This document shows positions 50,898-58,966 of a DNA stretch of 64,000 bases, one piece after another. Within the stretch, counting starts at the first letter, position 1. Each line of letters begins with the position of its first letter. This DNA comes from Streptomyces albospinus. GTDB taxonomy: Bacteria > Actinomycetota > Actinomycetes > Streptomycetales > Streptomycetaceae. Both the position numbers and the translations under genes were made by a program. Under the pieces are notes generated by a model. That model saw nothing but the letters and a program-made list of their open reading frames with translations, was not told the DNA's origin and did not search any database. The stretch is from the NCBI RefSeq assembly GCF_014648695.1, contig NZ_BMRP01000023.1:25232-89231 (forward strand). The letters are read 5' to 3'.

Positions 50898-52114
50898 ATT
50901 CCAGCGAAGAAATCCGGAGGATCAACGCCAGCTCCCGGCTCGCCGGCCCGAAGAAGAGGGAGCGGATCTTCGCTTACCTCTGCACCCTGGAGGATCACGG
51001 TGTGCCCGCCGCCGTCGAGGAGCTGACCGTGACCGACAGCCGGTATCTCGCCGAATACCTGGCGCAGCACCTCGAGTTGGTGGCAGGCCATCCGGCAGAG
51101 AAGACCCGGGCCGCTGAGGCACTCAGGGAGCACGGGGAACTCGTCAGCGCTGCCGCCCGCCTGGTCCCTTGGCTCCCCGAAAAGACCCTCCAGGGCTTCA
51201 TCGAGGACTACCTCTCCACTGGCGACCCCGACGCCCCCGTGTCCAACGTCCTTTACACGATCGGCATTTATCGGCCCGAGCTACTCCGCCCTGTCGCCGA
51301 CCGGATCCCCGATGACAGCATCCGGCAGTCGATGCTGTCCGGGGCGCCCGCCAGCGAGGTACAGCACCTGCTCGATCAATGGGAGGCCGGCAAGGACCCG
51401 TATCACCTGGTCCAACTGGCCTTCGCCCGCACCCCATTCGCGCAGGAGGCCCTGCGCGGTGTCCGGGACGAGTTCGGCGGCTCTCCGGAGTGGGAGACCC
51501 TGCTGGAGCTCTCGGGCGCCCTGCCGGACTCGCCCCTGCCAGCCGGCTGCGCCCCCGCATACATGGGGTTCGTCGCCGAACGCAGCGCCAGTCCGCACCA
51601 GGTGGCCCGTCCGGTATCGGGTGACGTTCCGCTGTGCCACCTGTGCGAGACACCGGCCGGGCACCTGTTGACCCTGTCGGCGGAGGAGCTTCCCTACGGG
51701 CTGACGGCAGACCCGACCTTCTACTGGTACGCCTGCGGTTGCGACGGCATCGAATCCACAACGGTACGGACCGAGCCGGGCCGGACCACGGTGTATTACG
51801 GTCCGCAGGGTCCCGCCGACCCGGACTTCAGCTTCGCGGGCGGCGAGCGATCACTCGTCCTCGAGACCCATCCCAACCAAGCGGGCGTGACCACCCGGGG
51901 AGTGACCGAGCAATCCCTGCATCAAGTGGGTGGGCTGCCGCGGTGGATCAGGCCGGATATCCATCCGCGCTGCCCCGAATGCTCGGGAGTCATGCGCTTC
52001 CTCGCCTTTATGGACAGCGCACGGACACCCTTCGGGCAGCTAAGTCTCGGCGGGATCGTCTACTGCTTCTGGTGTGACGACTGCCGCGTGTCGAGCACGA
52101 AGATTCAGTATTAG
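50894..52114 (+). CDS. putative immunity protein (C-terminal DUF1963-like)
   Basis: 406 aa. The N-terminal half is helical and repeat-like (LAEYLAQHLELVAGHPAEKT, LPEKTLQGFIEDYLSTGD), like HEAT-type scaffolds. The C-terminal half contains two cysteine pairs (LCHLCETP and RCPEC) and VGGLPRWIRPDIHPRCPECS followed by MRFLAFMD, the pattern of DUF1963/YwqG proteins that frequently act as toxin immunity proteins. Its ATG overlaps the stop of the giant DUF4157 protein. It does not correspond to any structural eCIS component I know, which supports an immunity role. Homology is judged by motif only. Confidence 0.65.
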   Translation: MNSSEEIRRINASSRLAGPKKRERIFAYLCTLEDHGVPAAVEELTVTDSRYLAEYLAQHLELVAGHPAEKTRAAEALREHGELVSAAARLVPWLPEKTLQGFIEDYLSTGDPDAPVSNVLYTIGIYRPELLRPVADRIPDDSIRQSMLSGAPASEVQHLLDQWEAGKDPYHLVQLAFARTPFAQEALRGVRDEFGGSPEWETLLELSGALPDSPLPAGCAPAYMGFVAERSASPHQVARPVSGDVPLCHLCETPAGHLLTLSAEELPYGLTADPTFYWYACGCDGIESTTVRTEPGRTTVYYGPQGPADPDFSFAGGERSLVLETHPNQAGVTTRGVTEQSLHQVGGLPRWIRPDIHPRCPECSGVMRFLAFMDSARTPFGQLSLGGIVYCFWCDDCRVSSTKIQY

Positions 52115-52133
52115 GAAGCAGAAGGGGGATTCC

Positions 52134-52805
52134 ATGACCCGCTACGCCGACATACCCAAACCCATCCGTTCCGGAATAGTCGTAGTCGACCCCGAGCTCG
52201 GGATTCCGCAGCGCATCATCGTGTTGCAGTTCAATCCCGACACCCTGGAGCGGCAGGTGGCGCCGCAGGCCGCGGGCGGTGAGGCTGGCAGCGGGGGCGG
52301 CGGAGGCGGGAGTGGAGGGGACCGTAACGAAGCCCTCAGGCTCAAGGGCCCCGCGCAGGAGACGTGGAAGTTCACGGCGGAGATCGATGCCACCGATCAG
52401 CTGGATGTGGCGGCGCCGGATGGGATTCATCCGGAGTTGGCGGTGTTGGAGATGCTGGTGCAGCCGACGACCGCGCAGTTGTTGGCGGCGTCGAAGTTGA
52501 CGAAGAAGGGGACTATCGAGATCAGTCCCATCGAGACGCCGTTGACGCTGTTCACGTGGGGGAGCAAGCGCGTGATGCCGGTGCGGCTGACCGAACTCTC
52601 CGTCAATGAGTCGGCGTTTGATGTGAATCTGTGTCCGATACGGGCTTCGCTCAGCATCGGAATGAAGGTGTTGACGGTGAGCGATTTACCGGCCGGGCAT
52701 CCCGGGGCCGCGCTGTATCTCGCTCACCTGGCGCAGAAGGAGCAGTTGGCCAGGCGGGCGCGGGGCGGGTCGTTTGCGCAGTTGGGGCTGGGGAGGGGGA
52801 TCTGA
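52134..52805 (+). CDS. eCIS Afp7-like tube-initiator protein
   Basis: 223 aa from the ATG at 52134, preceded by GAAGGGGGA. IVLQFNPDTLERQV, KFTAEIDATDQLD, HPELAVLEMLVQPT and FTWGSKRVMPVRLTELSVNE are typical of the CIS tube/Afp7 (Pvc7) family that links hub and tube. A Gly-rich insertion (SGGGGGGSGG) lies in the first third. The LysM domain often fused at the C-terminus is absent; it is supplied by the next gene, 3 bp downstream. Confidence 0.88.
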   Translation: MTRYADIPKPIRSGIVVVDPELGIPQRIIVLQFNPDTLERQVAPQAAGGEAGSGGGGGGSGGDRNEALRLKGPAQETWKFTAEIDATDQLDVAAPDGIHPELAVLEMLVQPTTAQLLAASKLTKKGTIEISPIETPLTLFTWGSKRVMPVRLTELSVNESAFDVNLCPIRASLSIGMKVLTVSDLPAGHPGAALYLAHLAQKEQLARRARGGSFAQLGLGRGI

Positions 52806-52808
52806 GGC

Positions 52809-53192
52809 ATGGGCATCGAGCCGTATGAGAGTGCGTTGGACGACGTGCCGGGGGCGCATCCGTATCCGCGGAGCAGTCGGTATGCGGGGATCGGGATCGG
52901 GGTGCACACGATGCCCGATGGGAGTGAAGTGCGGTACGCCAAGCGGCGGTTGCTGCCGGCGTTGGAGGAGGCGCGCCACGATGCCGTGCCGCATGTGGTG
53001 GGCAGTGGTGAGCGGCCGGATCAGGTGGGGCAGCGGTATTTCGGGGATCCGGGGCAGTGGTGGCGGATCGCGGATGCCAATCCGGTGCTGGATCCACGGG
53101 AGTTGACGGATGAGCCGGGTAAGGAGATAGCCGTTCCGCTGCCGGGCGGGTTCCCGGGCGGGACGGGCGGGCCGGGGGTGCGGAATGGGTGA
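52809..53192 (+). CDS. small LysM-like eCIS protein
   Basis: 127 aa. Residues about 60-111 (VVGSGERPDQVGQRYFGDPG, WWRIADANPVLDPRELTD, IAVPLPG) form a LysM-like domain, comparable to phage tail protein X. It completes the Afp7 function as a separate polypeptide, binding hub proteins at the base of the tube. It overlaps the next gene by 8 bp. Confidence 0.8.
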   Translation: MGIEPYESALDDVPGAHPYPRSSRYAGIGIGVHTMPDGSEVRYAKRRLLPALEEARHDAVPHVVGSGERPDQVGQRYFGDPGQWWRIADANPVLDPRELTDEPGKEIAVPLPGGFPGGTGGPGVRNG

Positions 53193-54327
53193 TGATGCGC
53201 CGGTGGGGCGCGGGCCCATTCATGTGTCGCTGTATATGGGGCCCAAGTTGGCGCGGTTGGTGCCGCAGGAGGTCGTGGAGGCGCTGCTGTCGGCGCAGAT
53301 CACGAGTACGGCGGGTGAGCGCAGTGGGTTTCAGCTGGCGTTCGATCTGACGAAGAAGGGCGCGATCGTCGAGCGGTTGCTGCCGGAGGGGTTCTTCGAT
53401 CCGAAGACCAGGGTGATCGTGACCGTTGCCGTGCGGGGCACGCCGACCGTGCTGCTGGACGGGGTGATCGTGCGGCAGGAGGTGGGGAGCAGCAATCATC
53501 CCGGGCAGAGCACGCTGACGGTGACGGGGGAAGACCTGACGCTGCTGATGGACCTGGAGGAGCGGACGGATCGGTATCCGAATCTCGCCCCCTCGCAGCG
53601 CGTCGAGCGGATTCTGGGGAAGTACGCGGATTACGGGATCGATGCGCGGATCATTCGGGAGCAGATTCCGCAGCCGCCGCGGGAGCAGGTGCGGGTGGAC
53701 TACCAGACGGGGACGGATCTCCAGTATGTGAATGATCTGGCGCGGGCGAACGGGTACACGTTCTATCTGGAGCCGGGGCCGGTGCCGGGGCGGTCGACGG
53801 CGTTCTGGGGGCCGGAGCAGCGGCTCGGACAGCGGCAGCATGCGCTGAACGTGAACATGGATGCCAACTCGACGGTGGATCAGCTGACTTTCGCGTATGA
53901 CGGGACGGCGCGGGAGGAGCCGCAGGCCCGGGTGCAGGATCCGGTGACGCGGCAGGCGCCGCTGCTGTCCCAGCCCGATATCAGTCCGCTGCGGCCACCG
54001 TTGGGGCTGCGGGGGTCGCCGGCGCTCAAGCGGAAGACGCTGAGCGGGACGGCGAAGATGGATGAGGGGCTGGCGAAGGCGGAGGCACTGGGGCGGGCCG
54101 CCACGAGTGCGGATGCCATTTCCGGGTCGGGGTCGCTGGATGTGACGCGGCACGGATATGTGCTGCGGCCGAGGGAGTTGGTGGGGGTGCGGGGCGCCGG
54201 GGTCACCTATGACGGCGACTACTACGTGAAGTCCGTGACGCACAATGTGCGGCCCGGCTCGTATCTCCAGAATTTCACGCTGTCGCGGGAGGGGCTGATA
54301 GCCCGCAGCGGCACCGTCCGGCCGTAG
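53185..54327 (+). CDS. eCIS hub protein (gp27/VgrG N-terminal part)
   Basis: 380 aa. LTVTGEDLTLLMDLEERTD, RILGKYADYGIDARI, DYQTGTDLQYVNDLARANGY and HGYVLRPRELVGVRGAGVTY match the gp27-like hub domains of VgrG and the phage late control protein D family. It forms the trimeric hub at the baseplate centre. Unlike Afp8/VgrG the needle part is not fused but encoded separately 131 bp downstream. Confidence 0.87.
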   Translation: MGDDAPVGRGPIHVSLYMGPKLARLVPQEVVEALLSAQITSTAGERSGFQLAFDLTKKGAIVERLLPEGFFDPKTRVIVTVAVRGTPTVLLDGVIVRQEVGSSNHPGQSTLTVTGEDLTLLMDLEERTDRYPNLAPSQRVERILGKYADYGIDARIIREQIPQPPREQVRVDYQTGTDLQYVNDLARANGYTFYLEPGPVPGRSTAFWGPEQRLGQRQHALNVNMDANSTVDQLTFAYDGTAREEPQARVQDPVTRQAPLLSQPDISPLRPPLGLRGSPALKRKTLSGTAKMDEGLAKAEALGRAATSADAISGSGSLDVTRHGYVLRPRELVGVRGAGVTYDGDYYVKSVTHNVRPGSYLQNFTLSREGLIARSGTVRP

Positions 54328-54458
54328 ACAAAGACACAGCCACATTCATCGCCATGGCCATAGCCAAGGCCATGGCCATGGGCCACCGTCCGGGCATGAA
54401 CGCCCCCGGCCGCATCGCACCGTCCGCACGTAGAGGTTCGTAAGGAGAGAAGCCGCGC
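54328..54458 (+). repeat. 131-bp gap with GCCATGG repeats
   Basis: Several GCCATGGCC/GCCAAGGCC/GCCATAGCC hexamer-type repeats occur at about 54348-54385. The end of the gap (AAGGAG at 54440-54445) is the ribosome-binding site of the spike gene. No gene seen. Confidence 0.5.
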
Positions 54459-54983
54459 ATGGCTGCTGCACAGAACAACCGCTTTCTCGGCAAGTTCCGT
54501 GGCCGGGTGGCGGCGAATGACGACCCGATGGGAATCGGGCGGTTGCGGGTCCAGGTCCCGGATGTGCTGGGGGACGAGACCTCCACCTGGGCGCTGCCGT
54601 GTTTTCCGTTCACGGGAGAGCGGGCCGGGCAGGTGGTGGTGCCGTCCGTCGGGGCGGGAGTGTGGGTGGAGTTCGAGCAGGGCGATCCGAGTTTCCCGGT
54701 GTGGACGGGGTGTTGGTACGGGCGCCGGGAGGAGCTGCCGGAGGATGCGCAGCCCGATCCGGCGACGGCGCATCCGGTGGTGATCCAGACGCCGGGGAAG
54801 CACAAGATCGTGATGTCGGACGTGCCCAGCAACGGAATTCTGCTGGAGGCTCCGGGCGGCGCGTACGTGAAGATCGACGCGACCGGGGTGCACATCAACA
54901 ACGGCCACGGAGCGTCGATTTCCGTGGCCGGCGATCAAGTGGACATCAACGAGGGCCGGTTGACCGTGCCCAAAAAGCGATAG
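54459..54983 (+). CDS. eCIS spike protein (gp5/VgrG OB-fold part)
   Basis: 174 aa. FRGRVAANDDPMGIGRLRVQ and VPSVGAGVWVEFEQGDPSFP are the gp5 OB-fold signature. The C-terminal repeats (ILLEAPGGAYVKIDATGVHI, GASISVAGDQVDINEG) build a short beta-helical needle. It forms the piercing spike under the hub and carries the PAAR-like tip encoded next. Confidence 0.92.
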   Translation: MAAAQNNRFLGKFRGRVAANDDPMGIGRLRVQVPDVLGDETSTWALPCFPFTGERAGQVVVPSVGAGVWVEFEQGDPSFPVWTGCWYGRREELPEDAQPDPATAHPVVIQTPGKHKIVMSDVPSNGILLEAPGGAYVKIDATGVHINNGHGASISVAGDQVDINEGRLTVPKKR

Positions 54984-55008
54984 CCGGAGCGGGGGGAGTG
55001 AGGTCCAC

Positions 55009-55383
55009 GTGGCCACCGGGAATGTCGGGAATGTTGTGCACGGGGGGACGCTGATCAGCTGCCCGCACGGAGGGCGCGCGTTATCGGCCGTCGCGGGCGG
55101 TGCCGGCGGTGCGGACGGGGCGCGGATCGATGGCGCGCCGGTGGCCACGACCGCGGATCCGTACACGGTCAGCGGGTGTGCGTATGTCGTCGGAGGCCGT
55201 CCGCAGCCGTGCACCAGCGTGCGCTGGATGCCGTCCGCCGCGGCGGACGCCGTGCGGGTCGACGGGGTGCCGGTGCTGCTGGACACCACCGCGGCGATGT
55301 GTTTCAGCGCCGGGCCGGTGCCGCAGGGCCCGCCGGTCGTGGCGTCCGTCCACCAGGGCCAGCAGGGGGTTTCCAGCCGATGA
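55009..55383 (+). CDS. eCIS PAAR-like tip protein
   Basis: 124 aa from a GTG. VVHGGTLISCPHGGRA near the N-terminus, GCAYVVGGRPQPCTSVRW in the middle and MCFSAGPVPQGPP near the end give the cysteines/histidine and repeats of the PAAR-like (Afp10/DUF4280-type) tip that sharpens the spike. Its stop overlaps the gp25 start (ATGA). Confidence 0.85.
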   Translation: MATGNVGNVVHGGTLISCPHGGRALSAVAGGAGGADGARIDGAPVATTADPYTVSGCAYVVGGRPQPCTSVRWMPSAAADAVRVDGVPVLLDTTAAMCFSAGPVPQGPPVVASVHQGQQGVSSR

Positions 55384-55766
55384 GCACCACACGGCATGTG
55401 CGTACCGAGATGGCTTTTCCGTTGCGGATCGACCGGCGCGGGCGGACCGCGCACGCCGGTCCCGACGAGCATGTACGCGATCTGATCGAGCAGTTGCTGT
55501 TCACGAGTCCGGGCGAGCGGGTGATGCGGCCGGATTTCGGATGCGGGCTGCTGGATCTGGTCTTCGCGCCGAACAGCCCGGAGTTGGCGTCGGCGGTCGA
55601 ACTGTCCGTCCAGGCGTCGTTGCAGCGGTGGCTGGGCGATCTGATCGAGGTCGAGTCGCTGGATGTGGTGAGCGAGGAGAACGTCGTCCGGGTGTTTCTG
55701 CGCTATGTGGTGCGCGCCACCGCGAGCCGGCGTGACGACGTGTTCGAGGGGCGGGGCGAGGGATGA
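55380..55766 (+). CDS. eCIS baseplate protein gp25-like (Afp9)
   Basis: 128 aa from the ATG at 55380. MAFPLRIDRRGRTAHAG, VRDLIEQLLFTSPGERVMRP and DFGCGLLDLVFAPNSPEL are the canonical gp25/GPW features; the EIE-like contact region is not obvious. It connects baseplate wedges to the sheath. ATGA overlaps on both sides. Confidence 0.95.
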   Translation: MSTTRHVRTEMAFPLRIDRRGRTAHAGPDEHVRDLIEQLLFTSPGERVMRPDFGCGLLDLVFAPNSPELASAVELSVQASLQRWLGDLIEVESLDVVSEENVVRVFLRYVVRATASRRDDVFEGRGEG

Positions 55767-58700
55767 GGCGAGTGGCCGGTAATTCCGGGGCGTTCTCCGG
55801 TGGGTTGGTGTGCGGTACGGACAGCCGCCGGGGGCGTATCAGGGCGGCTCGGCTCAATGGCGTCGACGAGGTCGAGGTCGCGGACGACGGGGTGACCCTG
55901 ACGGTCACCTTTCTGGGGAAGGCGCCGCACGGGCTGCGCCCGGAGAACGTCCGGATCGACGGGGGGCGGCGGGTGTCGGGGCTGGTGGCCCTGGAGATAT
56001 CCGTCGAGCGGGAGGAGGATCCGGAGCTCGACGACCGGCTGTTCGTGACGCTGGACCGGACCGGCGACGTCTCCCGCTACCGGCTCTCCCTCGTGGAGAC
56101 CGACCCGTACGGCCGGCCCGGCACCGCGCCGTACGAGGGCTTCGACCAGCGGTATTTCGGCCAGGAGTTCTTCTTCCGGGCCGACTGCCCGAGCCCCTTC
56201 GACTGCGCGGACGAGGACGCGGGCGGCTGCCCGGACACCTTCCGGCCGGCGCCGGTCATCGACTACACCGCGCGCGACTACGACACCCTGCGGCAGCTGC
56301 TCCTGGACCGGCTGCGGCTGACCACCCCCGACTGGGCCGAGCGCAATCCGGCCGACCTCGGCGTGACGCTGGTCGAGCTGCTCGCGTACACCGCGGACCG
56401 GATCAGCTACCAGCAGGACGCGGTGGCGACCGAGGCGTATCTGGACACCGCCCGGCGCCGGGTCTCGGTCCGGCGGCATGTGCGGCTGATCGACTACCCG
56501 ATGCACGACGGCTGCAACGCCCGGGCGTTCGTGTCGCTGGAGGTCGTCGAGGAGCTGACGCTGCTCGCCGGCGGGTACCGCTTCGCCGCCGTCGACACCC
56601 GGACGTTCGGGCCGCACGACCGGCCGGAGATCGGGACGGTCATCGACGACCGGGACCTGGCCGTGCTGGACGAGCGCGGTGCGGTGGAGGTCTTCGAACC
56701 GGTCGCCGACGGGCCGCTCGTGCTGCGGCCGGAGCACAACACCGTCCGGCTGTGGACCTGGGGCGGGGAGGTCTGCACCCTGCGGAAGGGCGCCACCGCC
56801 GCGACGCTGCGGGACGCGTGGACGGACGAGGACTGCACCGGCCGCGCGCTGTGCCTCTCCCCCGGCGATCTGCTGCTCTTCGAGGAGGTGAAGGGGCCGC
56901 GTACGGGGACGCCGGGCGATCAGGACCCGGCGCACCGGCAGGCGGTCCGGCTCACCTCCGTCACCCCTGCCGTGGACCGGCTCGACGGGCAGCCGGTGCT
57001 GGAGGTGACCTGGGCGCCGGAGGACGCGCTGACGTTCCCGCTGTGCCTGTCGACCCGCGGCGGCCGGGACTGCGCCGCGGTCGAGGACGTGAGCGTGGCG
57101 CGCGGCAATGTCGTGCTGGTGGACCACGGGCGGTCGCTGGAGGGGGACGGGGGCGAGGTCCCGGAGACGGTGACCGTGCCGCCGGTCCCCGCCGTCCTGG
57201 GTTCCTGCGATCCGCCGGCGTTCGGCTGCTGGGCGGGCGGGCGCGGCGGGAACGAGGTGGCGCGGCTGGTCGACGACCTCATCGACCGGGCGGAAGGCGG
57301 ACGGGCGCTCGTCCCGGACGATGTGCGGCAGCTGTTCACCGTGGTCGGCGAGGAGGCGGCCGAGCGGGCCGGGATCGGCCTGGAGCAGGCCGGGCGGCGC
57401 ACCGAGAAGGTGGTGCCGGGGACCGCGTACGCGCAGGCCGCGGTGTTGCGGACGCTGCTCGCGCAGTCCGTCTACCCGGGGATCGCACCGCGGTTCCGGC
57501 CGCTGCTGCACCGCTCCCCCGTCGTCCAGGCGGTGCCGTTCCCGCAGCCGGCGTTCGTGGCCGCCGGGCAGGCGGCACGGCTGGCGGCGATCCCGGAGCG
57601 GGTGCGGGAGCGGCTGGTGGAGCTGTGGCGCGGCGCGCGGGAGCGGGACGGGCTGAGTGACGACGAGGTCGCCGAGCTGACCGTGCTGTTCGGGCTGAAG
57701 GTGCTGGAGCGCCTGGAGCTGGTGCGCCATCCGGTGCGTGCGCTGCGGGAGTTGCTGCACCGCAGTCCGCAGCTGCTGGGCGGGAAGCTGCGGCGGCTGG
57801 CGGTGCTGACGGCGCGGGCCCGCGCGGGCACGGTGCTGGACGCGCGGACGGCGTGGGAGATCGCGCACACGTGGGGGCCCGGGTACGCGTCCGGGCTGGA
57901 CCCGGCGGAGCCGGTGCTGCACGGGCCGGCCGCGGCGGTCGTGCAGGACCCGCGGGAGGCGCTGCCGGCGGTACGCCTGACGGAGGCGGAGTGCGCGGGC
58001 GGGGACGGTGCGGCGGTCTGGCTGCCGCGGCGCGATCTGCTCGGCAGCGGAGCGCGCGAGCGGCACTTCGTCGGTGAGCTGGAGGACGACGGGCGGCTGG
58101 CGCTGCGGTTCGGTGACGGGCGGTACGGGGCCCGGCCGGCGCCCGGCGGGCGGCTGACGCTGCACTACCGGCTCGGCGGCGGCACGGCGGGCAATGTGGG
58201 CGCCGAGGCGATCGGCCACCTCGTGCTCCGGCGCGCTCCGCAGGAGTCGGAGGCCGCGGCGCCGCTGCCGGTGGCGGGGGTGCGCAATCCGCTGCCGGCG
58301 GTGGGCGGTACGGAGCCGGAGCCGGTCGAGCAGGTGCGGCAGCTCGCGCCGCTCGACCTCAGGCGGACCCGGCTGCGGGCCGTCACGGCGGAGGACTACG
58401 CGGCGCTGGCGTCCGGGCTCCCGGGCGTGCAGCGGGCGGCGGCGGAGATCCGCTGGACCGGCGGCGGGCAGGAGGCACAGGTCGCCGTCGACGCGTACGG
58501 GACGGAGGAGCCTCCGGCGGCGCTGCTGGACGCGGTGGCATACGCGCTGGAGGGCTACCGCCGGATCGGGCACGACCTGGTCGTGCAGCCGGCCCGGATG
58601 GTGCCGGTGGACATCGCGCTGGAGGTGTGCGCCGAGCCGGGCCACCAACACGGCCAGATCCTGGCCGAGTTGAGCCGGGTGCTGGGCAACCGTGCGCTGC

Positions 58701-58966
58701 CCGGCGGGCGGCTGGGGTTCTTCCATCCGGACGCGCTGACGTTCGGCGAGCCGGTCCGGCAAAGCCGCCTGGTCGCGGTGGCCGCGGCGGTGCCCGGGGT
58801 GCGGAGCGTGGCGGTGACCCGGCTGCGCAGGCTGTTCCATGAGGACCAAGGGGAACTGGAGGCGGGTGTGCTGCGGCTCGGACCGCTGGAGATCGCCCGG
58901 TGCGACAACGACCCGGACCGGCCCGAGAACGGCCGGCTGGTCATCGAGCTCGGGGGTGGGCGATGA
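55763..58966 (+). CDS. eCIS baseplate J-like wedge protein (Afp11)
   Basis: 1067 aa. IDYTARDYDTLRQLLLDRLR and RNPADLGVTLVELLAYTADR are the eCIS/phage baseplate J-like signature near residues 165-215. The C-terminal J-like part contains HFVGELEDDGRLALRFGDGR, GNVGAEAIGHLVLRR and DYAALASGLPGVQRAAAEIR. Cysteines in CPSPFDCADEDAGGC may bind metal. Larger than phage gpJ but normal for Afp11/Pvc11. ATGA overlaps with gp25 and with the next gene. Confidence 0.93.
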   Translation: MRRVAGNSGAFSGGLVCGTDSRRGRIRAARLNGVDEVEVADDGVTLTVTFLGKAPHGLRPENVRIDGGRRVSGLVALEISVEREEDPELDDRLFVTLDRTGDVSRYRLSLVETDPYGRPGTAPYEGFDQRYFGQEFFFRADCPSPFDCADEDAGGCPDTFRPAPVIDYTARDYDTLRQLLLDRLRLTTPDWAERNPADLGVTLVELLAYTADRISYQQDAVATEAYLDTARRRVSVRRHVRLIDYPMHDGCNARAFVSLEVVEELTLLAGGYRFAAVDTRTFGPHDRPEIGTVIDDRDLAVLDERGAVEVFEPVADGPLVLRPEHNTVRLWTWGGEVCTLRKGATAATLRDAWTDEDCTGRALCLSPGDLLLFEEVKGPRTGTPGDQDPAHRQAVRLTSVTPAVDRLDGQPVLEVTWAPEDALTFPLCLSTRGGRDCAAVEDVSVARGNVVLVDHGRSLEGDGGEVPETVTVPPVPAVLGSCDPPAFGCWAGGRGGNEVARLVDDLIDRAEGGRALVPDDVRQLFTVVGEEAAERAGIGLEQAGRRTEKVVPGTAYAQAAVLRTLLAQSVYPGIAPRFRPLLHRSPVVQAVPFPQPAFVAAGQAARLAAIPERVRERLVELWRGARERDGLSDDEVAELTVLFGLKVLERLELVRHPVRALRELLHRSPQLLGGKLRRLAVLTARARAGTVLDARTAWEIAHTWGPGYASGLDPAEPVLHGPAAAVVQDPREALPAVRLTEAECAGGDGAAVWLPRRDLLGSGARERHFVGELEDDGRLALRFGDGRYGARPAPGGRLTLHYRLGGGTAGNVGAEAIGHLVLRRAPQESEAAAPLPVAGVRNPLPAVGGTEPEPVEQVRQLAPLDLRRTRLRAVTAEDYAALASGLPGVQRAAAEIRWTGGGQEAQVAVDAYGTEEPPAALLDAVAYALEGYRRIGHDLVVQPARMVPVDIALEVCAEPGHQHGQILAELSRVLGNRALPGGRLGFFHPDALTFGEPVRQSRLVAVAAAVPGVRSVAVTRLRRLFHEDQGELEAGVLRLGPLEIARCDNDPDRPENGRLVIELGGGR

